Made by a program: the position numbers and the translations under genes. The notes below the pieces were generated by a model. It did no database searches. It was not told the DNA's origin and saw nothing but the letters and a program-made list of their open reading frames with translations. This document shows, piece by piece, positions 1 to 7,614 of a stretch of DNA of 64,000 nt. Positions within the stretch are counted from its first letter, which is position 1. The number at the start of each line of letters is the position of its first letter. Source of the DNA: Pseudonocardia cypriaca (GTDB lineage: Bacteria > Actinomycetota > Actinomycetes > Mycobacteriales > Pseudonocardiaceae); assembly GCF_006717045.1 (NCBI RefSeq), contig NZ_VFPH01000001.1, positions 2,542,001 to 2,606,000 of the forward strand, read 5' to 3'.

Positions 1-276
1 GCGGCGATCGCCGTGGTGCTGGCCACCGCGGTCTACTGCGCACAGGCGACGTGGATCTACACCGTGTGCATGGATCTCTCCCGCGGATCGGCGGCCGCAA
101 CCGACTTCACGGTGCAGACGTCCGTGAGCGGGTTCGTCCGGATGGTCACCACCGGACCCGCCCTGGTGCTCGCCGGGCAGATCGGCTACCCGTGGCTGAT
201 CACCGGCGCGCTCGGGCTCGCGCTCGCCGGTGCCGTGGTCACGGCCGCATGGGCTCGGACGCACACCGTGCCCTGA
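1..276 (+). CDS. MFS transporter, C-terminal fragment
   Basis: The reading frame is open from the first base of the window to a TGA at 274-276, so this is the last 91 codons of a gene that starts outside. Two hydrophobic segments are visible, including LVLAGQIGYPWLITGALGLA. The SRGSAAATDFTVQ stretch just before them resembles the late-helix signature of AmpG-like and siderophore-type MFS carriers (S-x-A-G-T-D-F-T-x-Q). The product should be an inner-membrane secondary transporter; the substrate cannot be told from this fragment. It ends 68 bp before the alcohol dehydrogenase at 345 on the same strand, so co-transcription is possible. Confidence 0.7.
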   Translation, partial: AAIAVVLATAVYCAQATWIYTVCMDLSRGSAAATDFTVQTSVSGFVRMVTTGPALVLAGQIGYPWLITGALGLALAGAVVTAAWARTHTVP

Positions 277-344
277 GCGCGACCGCCTTCCGCGTTGCGA
301 AAGCTGCGTCGAGGCGGGGGTCGTGCGCGGGCATCGTGAGGTGC

Positions 345-1454
345 ATGAGCATGACCACCCGCGCCGCGATCTGCCGGGAACCGCGCACGCCGTGGGAGAT
401 CACCGACGTCGAGCTCGACGACCCGCGCGCGAACGAGGTGCGCATCCGGTTCCACGCCGCGGGGATGTGCCACTCCGACGACCACATCCAGAAGGGCGAC
501 GCCCGGATGCGGTTCCCGGTCGTCGGTGGCCACGAGGGGGCCGGGGTGGTGGAGGCCGTCGGCGCGGGGGTCACCCGGGTCGCCGTCGGCGATCACGTCG
601 TCTGCTCCTTCATCCCCGCGTGCGGGGCGTGCCGGTACTGCTCGACCGGCCGGCAGAACCTTTGCGACGCGGGCAAGAACGCGTCGACGGGGGAGTTCCC
701 GGACGGGACCTTCCGGTTCCACCTCGACGGTGAGGACCTCGGCGGGCTGTGCGTGCTCGGCACCTTCTCCCAGTACGCGGTGGTATCGGAGTTCTCGTGC
801 ATCCCGATCCCGGACGACATCCCGTTCGACGTCGCCGCCCTGGTGAGCTGCGGGGTCCCGACGGGCTGGGGCTCTGCGGTGTACGCGGCGGGTGTGCGGG
901 CCGGGGACACGGTCGTGATCTACGGCGCGGGTGGTGTGGGCAGCAACGCCGTGCAGGGCGCGCGGTACGCGGGCGCGAAGAACGTGGTGGTCGTGGATCC
1001 GGTGGCGTTCAAGCGGGACATGGCGAAGGTGTTCGGGGCCACCCACACGTTCGCCGACGCGAAGGCCGCGCACGACTTCGTGGTGGAGACGACCTGGGGT
1101 GAGCTCGCCGACCACGCGATCATCACCGTCGGCGTGCTGCACGACGAGGTCATCGCGAACGCGCTCCAGGTCGTCGGCAAGAGCGGACAGGTGACGATCA
1201 CCGCCGTCGGCAACGGGTCCCTCGCCGCCCCGGCAGGCATGCTGATCGGCTACCAGCGCCGCGTGCAGGGCGCGATCTTCGGCGCCTGCAATCCGCTCCA
1301 CGACGTCCCGCGGTTGCTCGGCCTCTACCGCTCCGGCGACCTCAAGCTCGACGAGCTGATCACCCGCCGCTACCGGCTCGACCAGGTCAACGAGGGCTAC
1401 CAGGACATGCTCGACGGCAAGAACGTCCGCGGCGTGATCATCCACGAGCACTGA
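345..1454 (+). CDS. NDMA-dependent alcohol dehydrogenase, copy A
   Basis: A 369-residue zinc MDR alcohol dehydrogenase of the nicotinoprotein/NDMA-dependent type. Catalytic zinc ligands are visible as Cys42 (GMCHSDDH) and His63-Glu64 (GGHEGAG); the structural-zinc lobe is Cys93, 96, 99 and 107 (CGACRYCSTGRQNLC). The nucleotide-binding GAGGVG lies near residue 194. In this family NAD(P) is tightly bound and re-oxidised by an external acceptor, and the genes often co-occur with mycofactocin; that link is family knowledge, not seen here. ATG 345 gives MSMTTRAAI, matching MSLTTRAAI of copy B at 2494; the ATG at 351 is possible. The alcohol substrate is unknown. About 240 nt (882-1121) are nearly identical to copy B. 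Confidence 0.88.
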   Translation: MSMTTRAAICREPRTPWEITDVELDDPRANEVRIRFHAAGMCHSDDHIQKGDARMRFPVVGGHEGAGVVEAVGAGVTRVAVGDHVVCSFIPACGACRYCSTGRQNLCDAGKNASTGEFPDGTFRFHLDGEDLGGLCVLGTFSQYAVVSEFSCIPIPDDIPFDVAALVSCGVPTGWGSAVYAAGVRAGDTVVIYGAGGVGSNAVQGARYAGAKNVVVVDPVAFKRDMAKVFGATHTFADAKAAHDFVVETTWGELADHAIITVGVLHDEVIANALQVVGKSGQVTITAVGNGSLAAPAGMLIGYQRRVQGAIFGACNPLHDVPRLLGLYRSGDLKLDELITRRYRLDQVNEGYQDMLDGKNVRGVIIHEH

Positions 1455-1463
1455 GGCCGGTCG

Positions 1464-2423
1464 ATGACCACGGTTCGGCTCCGGGTGCTCATGGAGCCCC
1501 GCCACGGCGCCCGCTACGAGGAGATCCTGGCGCTCGCGCTGGCCACCGAGGAGGCCGGGTTCGACGCGTTCTTCCGCTCCGACCACCTGATGGGTGTCGA
1601 CCCGGACGACCCGGCCTACCGGCCGACCGAGTGCTGGACGACCCTCGGCGGGCTGGCCCGCGAGACCAGGCGGGTGCGGCTGGGCGCGCTGGTCACGGCG
1701 GCGACGTACCGGGAGCCAGGGCTCCTCGCGGCGATCGTGGCGTCCGTCGACGAGATGAGCGGGGGGCGGGTCGAGCTGGGGCTGGGCACCGGCTGGTACG
1801 AGCGCGAGCACGCGGCGTTCGGGATCCCGTTCCCGCCGCGGGCGGAGCGGTTCGACCGCCTGGAGGAGCAGCTCGCCGTCGTCACCGGGTTGTGGTCGGG
1901 CCCCGGGTTCTCCTTCACCGGCACCCACTACCGGGTCGAGGACAACCGCACGCCGCCGCGACCGGTCCAGCGGCCGCACCCGCCGATCATCGTCGGCGGC
2001 AGCGGACCGAAGCGCACCCCGGCGATCGCGGCGCGGTTCGCGTCGGAGTTCAACGCGGCGCTGACGGTCGACGGCGGCGTCACGGGGCTGCGCGAGCGGT
2101 TCGCCGGGTTCGCCCGCGCCTGCGAGGCGATCGGGCGCGACCCGGGCGACGCGCGCCTCTCGGCGGTGCTGCCGGTGGCGTGCGGCGCCACGGCGGCCGA
2201 GACCGACCGGCGGGCCGGCGTGATGAGGTCCGAGCTGATCCGGGCGAACGCCGTGATCGGTTCGCCCTCCGAGGTGACCGAGCGGATCGGCAAGGTCGCC
2301 GAGGCCGGTGCCGACACGGTCTACCTGCACATCTACGACATCCACGACCTCGACCACATCGCGCTGATCGGCGCCGAGGTGCTGCCGCACGTCGCGCTGT
2401 CCAGAACGGGGGCCTCTGCATGA
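1464..2423 (+). CDS. LLM-class F420-dependent oxidoreductase
   Basis: A 319-residue TIM-barrel protein of the luciferase-like monooxygenase superfamily. Characteristic segments are FFRSDHLMG near the N-terminus, VELGLGTGWYEREHAAFGI in the middle followed by FDRLEEQL, and PPIIVGGSGPKRTPAIAARFA. Actinobacterial members mostly use deazaflavin F420 for hydride transfer; F420 rather than FMN is inferred from the subgroup. It starts 9 nt after the alcohol dehydrogenase stop, with a TGAGG Shine-Dalgarno-like sequence at 1452-1456 overlapping that stop. Its own stop overlaps the ATG of a tiny MIRU-like frame (ATGA at 2420). Likely role: oxidation or reduction of a carbonyl or alcohol intermediate handled by the flanking dehydrogenases. 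Substrate unknown. Confidence 0.82.
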   Translation: MTTVRLRVLMEPRHGARYEEILALALATEEAGFDAFFRSDHLMGVDPDDPAYRPTECWTTLGGLARETRRVRLGALVTAATYREPGLLAAIVASVDEMSGGRVELGLGTGWYEREHAAFGIPFPPRAERFDRLEEQLAVVTGLWSGPGFSFTGTHYRVEDNRTPPRPVQRPHPPIIVGGSGPKRTPAIAARFASEFNAALTVDGGVTGLRERFAGFARACEAIGRDPGDARLSAVLPVACGATAAETDRRAGVMRSELIRANAVIGSPSEVTERIGKVAEAGADTVYLHIYDIHDLDHIALIGAEVLPHVALSRTGASA

Positions 2424-2497
2424 GCGAGCTTGCGAGCGAATCAATGTCACAGCGTCTACGCGAAGCGTCGGCCGAGCGCAGCGAGGCCGAACGATGA
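2420..2497 (+). repeat. MIRU-like intergenic linker with a 25-codon coupled frame
   Basis: The space between the LLM gene and dehydrogenase B is filled by a purine-rich repetitive stretch (GCGAGC, GCGAA, GCCGAGCGCAGCGAGGCCGA). Its ATG overlaps the upstream stop (ATGA at 2420), and its TGA overlaps the downstream start (ATGA at 2494). It therefore encodes a 25-residue, charge-rich frame beginning MSELASESMSQRLREASAER. This architecture matches mycobacterial interspersed repetitive units (MIRUs), which bridge coupled genes in the same way. Related cores occur at 16524-16582 and 19640-19705. Whether the peptide matters, or only translational coupling, cannot be told. Confidence 0.6.
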
Positions 2498-3612
2498 GTC
2501 TTACGACCCGCGCCGCGATCGCGCGGCAGCCGCACACCGGCTGGGAGCTCGTCGACCTGCAGCTCGACGAGCCCAAGGCGCACGAGGTGCGCGTGAAGTT
2601 CGCCGCCGCCGGCCTGTGCCACTCCGACGACCACATCACGCAGGGCGACGCGCCGGTGCGGCTGCCGATCGTCGGCGGTCACGAGGGCGCGGGCGTCGTG
2701 GAGTCGGTCGGGCCGGACGTGCGGCGCGTGCAGCCGGGCGATCGGATCGTCTGCTCCTACATCCCGGCCTGCGGGGCCTGCCGGCCGTGCTCGACGGGGC
2801 ACCAGAACATGTGCGTGAAGGGCCTCAACGCGGGCACCGGGATGTTCCTCGACGGGACCTTCCGGTTCCACCTGGGAGATGAGGACCTCGGAGGCTTCTG
2901 CACCGTCGGATCGTTCTCCCAGTACGCGGTGGTGTCGGAGTGGGCGTGCATCCCGCTGCCCGACGACATCCCGTTCGAGATCGGTGCCCTCGTCGGGTGC
3001 GGGGTGCCCACCGGATGGGGTTCGGCGGTTTACGCGGCGGGCGTGCGGGCCGGGGACACCGTGGTGATCTACGGCGCGGGTGGCGTGGGCAGCAACGCCG
3101 TGCAGGGCGCGCGGTACGCGGGCGCGAAGAACGTGGTCGTGGTCGACCCGGTGGCGTTCAAGCGGGACATGGCGAAGGTGTTCGGGGCCACCCACACGTT
3201 CGCCGACGCGAAGGCTGCGCACGACTTCGTGGTGGAGACGACCTGGGGCCAGCTCGCCGACCACGCGATCTGCACCCCGGGCGTGCTCACCGCCGAGGTC
3301 GTCGACGCCGCCGTCCAGGTCGTCGGCAAGGGCGGCAAGGTCACGGTCACCGCCGTCGGCAAGCTGGGCGAGAACGCCGTCACCGTGCACGCCGGGCAGA
3401 TGATCATCTACCAGCGGCAGGTGCGCGGCGCGCTCTTCGGCGACTGCAACCCGCTCCACGACGTCCCCAAGCTGCTCGGGTTGTACCGCTCCGGCGACCT
3501 CAAGCTCGACGAGCTGATCACCCGGCGCTACTCGCTCGACGAGATCAACCAGGGCTACCGGGACATGACGGATGGCAAGAACATCCGCGGCGTCCTGGTC
3601 CACGAGGGCTGA
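2494..3612 (+). CDS. NDMA-dependent alcohol dehydrogenase, copy B
   Basis: A 372-residue paralogue of the dehydrogenase at 345-1454 with the same catalytic pattern: Cys42 in GLCHSDDH, His63-Glu64 in GGHEGAG, and a four-cysteine structural zinc lobe CGACRPCSTGHQNMC. The cofactor-binding block GDTVVIYGAGGVGSNAVQGA is identical to copy A, and the surrounding DNA is nearly so. The substrate-facing half differs more (FLDGTFRFHLGDEDLGGFCT against PDGTFRFHLDGEDLGGLCV). Two differently specialised copies in one operon suggest two alcohols or a heteromer. The ATG at 2494 overlaps the stop of the linker frame, so translation is probably coupled. A PaaK-like ligase starts 3 nt after the stop. Confidence 0.88.
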   Translation: MSLTTRAAIARQPHTGWELVDLQLDEPKAHEVRVKFAAAGLCHSDDHITQGDAPVRLPIVGGHEGAGVVESVGPDVRRVQPGDRIVCSYIPACGACRPCSTGHQNMCVKGLNAGTGMFLDGTFRFHLGDEDLGGFCTVGSFSQYAVVSEWACIPLPDDIPFEIGALVGCGVPTGWGSAVYAAGVRAGDTVVIYGAGGVGSNAVQGARYAGAKNVVVVDPVAFKRDMAKVFGATHTFADAKAAHDFVVETTWGQLADHAICTPGVLTAEVVDAAVQVVGKGGKVTVTAVGKLGENAVTVHAGQMIIYQRQVRGALFGDCNPLHDVPKLLGLYRSGDLKLDELITRRYSLDEINQGYRDMTDGKNIRGVLVHEG

Positions 3613-3615
3613 CGG

Positions 3616-4905
3616 GTGGACGTTCCAGGATTCCTGGCAGCCGACGACGTCGACGCCGTCACCGAGCTGCTGCGCGCGCAGCTGGAGGGGCTGCCGGCGA
3701 GGTCGCCGCTCTACGCCGACCACCTCGCCGAGCACGGGGTCACCCCCGCGGCCTTCGCCACGCTCGACGACCTGCGCAAGTTCCCCTTCACCACCAAGCA
3801 GATGCTCCGCGACTCGCAGGCCGCCGCGCCGCCGCTCGGCCGGCACGCGGGCGTGTCGATGAGCGAGGTCGTGCGGGTGCACGCTTCCACCGGCACCACC
3901 GGGCGGCCGAGCTGGGTGGGCGTGACCCGGCGCGACGCCGCGGCCTGGACCGACATGGTGGCGCGCGCCTTCCGAACGATGGGCGCCACCCGGGAGGACG
4001 TCGTGCTGCACGGCGCGGGCCTCACGCTCTTCGTCGGCGGTCTGCCGATCCGCGACGCGCTCGAGCGGATCGGCTCCACCGTGGTGCCGATCGGGACCGG
4101 GGCGTCGGAGAAGGCGGTGCTCGCGCTGGAGACGCTCGGCGTGACGGCCCTGCACTCCACCCCGTCCTACGCCCGGTACCTGGCCGAGTACCTCCGGGGC
4201 CTCGGCCGGGACCCGAAGGAGTTCGGCCTGCGCAAGGTCTTCGTCGGGGGAGAGCCCGGTGGCGGCGAACCCGCGTTCCGGGCGCACGTCGAGAGCGAGT
4301 GGGGCGCCCCGGTGACCGAGGGGCTCGGCAACGCCGACATGGCCCCCGTCCTGTTCGGCGAGCAGCCGAGCAGCGGCGGGATGCGGTTCACCGGCGGCCG
4401 GCACGTCGTCGTGGAGCTGATCGACCCCGACAGCGGCGAGCCGATCGGCGCCGAACCCGGCGCGACCGGCGAGCTCGTCTACACCGCGGTCGACCGCGAG
4501 TGCTGCCCGCTGGTGCGCTTCCGCACCCGCGACCGGGTTCTCGTCACCGGCCGCGCCGCCGACGGGGCGCCGCTGATCCGCTGCGTCGGCCGCACCGACG
4601 ACATGCTGATCGTGCTGGGCGTGAACGTCTTCCCCTCCGCGGTGCGCGACCTCGTGCAGACCCTGCACCCGCGCACGACCGGAGCCGTGCAGATCGTGCT
4701 GCCGGAAGCCGGACCGCGCGTGGAGCCGCCGCTGCGGGTGGACGTCGAGTGGGGCGAGCAGCCCGGCGACCGCGAGCAGCTCACCCGCGACGTCGAGGCG
4801 CTCGTCCGCAACCGCCTGTCCGTGCGCGCGGCCGTCACGCTCGTGCCGCCCGGCTCGCTCGAACGCTCCGAGATGAAGTCCCGGCTCACCCGCCTCGCGA
4901 GCTGA
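3616..4905 (+). CDS. Phenylacetate-CoA ligase-like AMP-forming enzyme
   Basis: A 429-residue adenylate-forming enzyme of the PaaK group. The phosphate-binding loop is HASTGTTGRPSWVG (residues ~92-105), preceded by FPFTTKQMLRDS as in PaaK. The C-terminal part carries the CVGRTDDMLIVLGVNVFPSAV hinge region typical of phenylacetate-CoA ligases, and the length matches that family (430-440). The family activates an aryl or other carboxylic acid to its CoA thioester with ATP, in the cytoplasm. Start is GTG 3616, 3 nt after the upstream stop; no ATG is better placed. In the operon it could activate the acid produced from an alcohol by the neighbouring dehydrogenases. Phenylacetate itself is unproven because no paa ring-epoxidase genes are nearby. 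Confidence 0.8.
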   Translation: MDVPGFLAADDVDAVTELLRAQLEGLPARSPLYADHLAEHGVTPAAFATLDDLRKFPFTTKQMLRDSQAAAPPLGRHAGVSMSEVVRVHASTGTTGRPSWVGVTRRDAAAWTDMVARAFRTMGATREDVVLHGAGLTLFVGGLPIRDALERIGSTVVPIGTGASEKAVLALETLGVTALHSTPSYARYLAEYLRGLGRDPKEFGLRKVFVGGEPGGGEPAFRAHVESEWGAPVTEGLGNADMAPVLFGEQPSSGGMRFTGGRHVVVELIDPDSGEPIGAEPGATGELVYTAVDRECCPLVRFRTRDRVLVTGRAADGAPLIRCVGRTDDMLIVLGVNVFPSAVRDLVQTLHPRTTGAVQIVLPEAGPRVEPPLRVDVEWGEQPGDREQLTRDVEALVRNRLSVRAAVTLVPPGSLERSEMKSRLTRLAS

Positions 4906-4917
4906 AGGAGGTCGCTC

Positions 4918-5460
4918 ATGCCGAACGCGATCCTGGATCCCACCGGCGGCGCGTCCCCGGTCGCCGCCCCGTTCGCGCCCGCCCCCCGCAAGCACGACCT
5001 CGCGGGCGCCCGCATCGGGCTGCTGGAGAACACCAAGCAGAACGCCGCGCTGCTGCTCGACGAGGTCGGCAAGCTGCTGGTCGCCGAGCACGGCGCGGCG
5101 GCCGTGACGCTCGTGCGCACCAAGACCGCGTTCGCCCTCCCCGCCTCCGACGAGCTCGTGGCCGAGTACGCAGGCGAGTGCGACGTCGTGATCACCGGCG
5201 TCGGCGACTGCGGGTCGTGCAGCGCGTCGGCCGCGGCCGACGGCGTGGCGTTCGAGCGGGCCGGGCTGCCGGCCGCCGTGATCTGCAGCGACGCCTTCGT
5301 GGCCACGGCCGACGCGATGGCCGCACTGCGCGGCGCGCCCGGCTACCGCTACCTCACCACGCCGCACCCCGTCGCGATCCTGACCCCGGACCAGGTGCGG
5401 GAGCGGGCGGCGCAGCTCGCGGGCGAAGTCGCCGGGCTGCTCACCGGGAGCGGCGCATGA
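4918..5460 (+). CDS. UGSC-family protein (cysteine form), copy A
   Basis: A 180-residue protein of the UGSC family, named for a U-G-S-C motif in which U is selenocysteine in some bacteria. Here the motif is Cys98-Gly-Ser-Cys101 inside CDVVITGVGDCGSCSA, encoded by TGC, so this is the sulfur version. Other conserved blocks shared with the second copy (20501) are an N-terminal ILDPTGG-type segment, N-x-K-x-N-A (residues ~41-46), LLVAEHG and PGYRYLTTPHP. The CxxC-like pair suggests thiol redox or substrate-thiol chemistry; the reaction is not known to me. A strong AAGGAGG at 4905-4911 precedes ATG 4918. The stop overlaps the start of the partner protein (ATGA), so the two are translationally coupled. 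Confidence 0.8.
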   Translation: MPNAILDPTGGASPVAAPFAPAPRKHDLAGARIGLLENTKQNAALLLDEVGKLLVAEHGAAAVTLVRTKTAFALPASDELVAEYAGECDVVITGVGDCGSCSASAAADGVAFERAGLPAAVICSDAFVATADAMAALRGAPGYRYLTTPHPVAILTPDQVRERAAQLAGEVAGLLTGSGA

Positions 5461-6506
5461 GCGAGCTCGACCCCGATCTCGCGCAGGCCGCGGTCGAGCA
5501 CTGCTACGACCAGGGCTGGTCGGACGGACTCCCGCTCGTGCCGGCGTCACAACCCCTCGTGGACCGGTTCCTCGCCACCACCTCCCGGCCGCCCGACGAG
5601 GTGATCGGGCGCCTCGCGCAGGTCGACCGCGAGGTCACCGTGGAGCTCGCCGCGATCAACGCCGCCATGGCCGGCTGCCGGCCGGAGTACTTCCCGGTGG
5701 TGCTCGCGGCGTGGGACGCGCTGATGCGCGAGCGGGCCACCACCGGCGGGGGCTGGCAGTCGACGAGCGGGCCCGCCCCGCTGATCGTCGTCAACGGCCC
5801 GGTGCGCGACGAGCTGGGGTTCAACAAGGCCGGCGGCGTGTTCGGCCCCGGCTTCCGGGCCAACGCGACCGTGCCGCGGGCGATCGGGCTGATCGTGCGC
5901 AACGCGCTGGGCATCCACCCGCACGTGTTCGAGCAGGCCACGCAGGGGCTGCCCGGGCGATGGTCGATCTGCGTGGCCGAGAACGAGGAGGAGAGCCCCT
6001 GGGAGCCGCTCTCCGTCGAGGCCGGGCTGCCGGCCGGGACGTCCGCGGTGGCGGCCACACTGCTGCGCACGTCGGAGTTCGTGGACAACCGGCACACGAG
6101 CGACGCCGAGCAGCTGCTCGCCGACTTAGCCGACACCATCTCCCGCACCGGGGCCTGGATCTTCCGGCACGCCTCGGCGGGCATCGTCTTCTGCCCCGAG
6201 CACGCCCAGCTGCTCGCCGGCGCGGGGTTCGACCGGGCGAAGGTCCGTTCCTGGCTCGCCGAACGCTGTGGCCGGACCGTCGGCGACCTCGCGGACGTCG
6301 GGAAGGACGGGCTGGGCGACAACGGCGTCCGGCACGCGAGCGGCGAACGTCCCGACGGCTTCGACCGCTTGCTGCCGGCCGACGACCCGAAGCACCTGCT
6401 GATCGCCGTCGCGGGTGCCCGCAACGCCGGCATCTCGATGGTGGTGCGCCTGTTCAGCGACTGGTCCGCCACGGCGGTCCCGGTCGAGACGAAGGAGCTC
6501 GCATGA
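5457..6506 (+). CDS. Conserved UGSC-partner protein, copy A (unknown function)
   Basis: A 349-residue protein of unknown function, coupled by ATGA to the UGSC gene. It is strongly similar to the product of 21049-22104, which occupies the same position after the other UGSC gene. Shared blocks in order are QGWxDGLPxVP, NAAMAGCRPEYxPVVLAAWD, TGGGWQSTSGPAPLIVVNGP, GVFGPGFRANAT, ENEEESPWEPL, FVDNRHTSD, HAQLLA and VAGARNAxxSMVVR. No signal peptide or membrane segment is apparent, so it is probably cytoplasmic. The acidic ENEEESP and the conserved Cys in AGCRPEY are candidate functional residues. The strict pairing implies that it acts with UGSC as an enzyme complex or successive step. I do not assign a reaction. 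Confidence 0.75.
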   Translation: MSELDPDLAQAAVEHCYDQGWSDGLPLVPASQPLVDRFLATTSRPPDEVIGRLAQVDREVTVELAAINAAMAGCRPEYFPVVLAAWDALMRERATTGGGWQSTSGPAPLIVVNGPVRDELGFNKAGGVFGPGFRANATVPRAIGLIVRNALGIHPHVFEQATQGLPGRWSICVAENEEESPWEPLSVEAGLPAGTSAVAATLLRTSEFVDNRHTSDAEQLLADLADTISRTGAWIFRHASAGIVFCPEHAQLLAGAGFDRAKVRSWLAERCGRTVGDLADVGKDGLGDNGVRHASGERPDGFDRLLPADDPKHLLIAVAGARNAGISMVVRLFSDWSATAVPVETKELA

Positions 6507-7606
6507 CCGACACCGTCCGCGCGGCAGTGCAGGTGGCGCCGCGCCAGATCGAGCTGCGCGAGTTCCCGCGTCCGGCGATCGGCCCGGACGACGGCCTGCT
6601 GCGCGTCGAGGCGAACGGCATCTGCGGCAGCGACGTCGAGGCGTACCGCGGCCACCTCGCGATGGGGCGGGGGCCGACGATCCCGGGCCACGAGCCGATG
6701 GGCATCGTCGAGGAGATCGGCGACCGCGCCGCGGAGCGCTGGGGCGTGCAGCCGGGGGACCGGGTGGCGCTGGAGGTGATCGTCCCCTGCCGGTCCTGCC
6801 ACGACTGCCTGACCGGCCGCTACCAGGCCTGCCGCAACCGCAAGTTCGGCCACGGCGTCACCGGGATCGACGTGCCGCCGTCGCTGTGGGGCGGCTTCGC
6901 CGAGCACCTCTACCTGACGCCCGGCGCCGTGCTGCACAAGGTCGACAAGACGCTCCCCGCCGAGCTGGCCGTCATGTTCAACCCCCTCGGGGCCGGTGTG
7001 CGCTGGGCGGTGCACCTCGGTGAGGTCGGCCTTGGCGACACGCTGCTGATCCTCGGCGCAGGTCAGCGCGGCCTCGCCTCCGTCATCGCCGCTCGGGCGG
7101 CGGGGGCGGGGACGATCATCGTCACCGGTCTGGAGGCCGATGCCCACAAGCTGGCACTGGCCAGCGAGTTCGGCGCCGACCACACGATCGTCGTCGACGG
7201 GCCGGACGCCGAGGACACCGTCGAGCGGGTCCGGGAGATCACCGACGGCGCCATGGCCGACGTCGTGCTGGAGCTGACCCCGATGGCCGCCGCCCCGGTC
7301 ACGCACGCCCTGCTGGCCGCCAAGCACGGCGGCCGCGTGGTGCTCGCCGGGCTCAAGGGCGGCGCCGAGGTGCCGCTGCGAACCGACCTGATCATCAACC
7401 GGGCGCTCACCGTGCGCGGCGCGTTCGGCGTGGACGCCCGCGGCTACGCCGAGGCGATCGCGATCATCGAGTCCCGCCGGTTCCCGCTGGAGAAGCTACA
7501 CACCCACACGTTCGGGTTGGACGACACCGACCTCGCCATCCGGACGCTCGCCGGCGAGGTGCCCGGCGAGGCCGCGGTGCACGTGTCCGTCCACCCCCAT
7601 CTCTAG
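6503..7606 (+). CDS. Zinc-binding MDR alcohol/polyol dehydrogenase
   Basis: A 367-residue medium-chain dehydrogenase. Cys41 (GICGSD), His63 and Glu64 (PGHEPMG) form the catalytic zinc site. Cys94, 97, 100 and 108 in PCRSCHDCLTGRYQAC form the structural zinc lobe, and LGAGQRGLA is the dinucleotide-binding loop. It belongs to the threonine/sorbitol dehydrogenase-like branch rather than the NDMA branch, so it should use free NAD(P)+. ATG 6503 overlaps the stop of the UGSC partner by 4 nt, which ties it functionally to the UGSC module. A perfect AGGAGG for the next gene overlaps its end. Likely role: reversible oxidation of a hydroxylated intermediate; substrate unknown. Confidence 0.83.
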   Translation: MTDTVRAAVQVAPRQIELREFPRPAIGPDDGLLRVEANGICGSDVEAYRGHLAMGRGPTIPGHEPMGIVEEIGDRAAERWGVQPGDRVALEVIVPCRSCHDCLTGRYQACRNRKFGHGVTGIDVPPSLWGGFAEHLYLTPGAVLHKVDKTLPAELAVMFNPLGAGVRWAVHLGEVGLGDTLLILGAGQRGLASVIAARAAGAGTIIVTGLEADAHKLALASEFGADHTIVVDGPDAEDTVERVREITDGAMADVVLELTPMAAAPVTHALLAAKHGGRVVLAGLKGGAEVPLRTDLIINRALTVRGAFGVDARGYAEAIAIIESRRFPLEKLHTHTFGLDDTDLAIRTLAGEVPGEAAVHVSVHPHL

Positions 7607-7614
7607 GAGGTCGG

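Noticed and set aside
5209..5220. Possible selenocysteine codon in the UGSC motif
   Set aside because: Both copies have TGC, not TGA, at the first motif position, so they are the cysteine form.
2940..5456. Upstream part of a 1188-codon plus-strand frame that ends as the UGSC partner
   Set aside because: It is a shadow frame of the dehydrogenase, ligase and UGSC genes; real homology to the second copy starts only at the coupled ATG 5457.
186..5550. Very long open frames on the minus strand opposite the first operon (up to ~1150 codons)
   Set aside because: They are Arg/Pro/Ala/His-rich shadow frames produced by GC-rich third positions of the plus-strand genes; no domain is recognisable.
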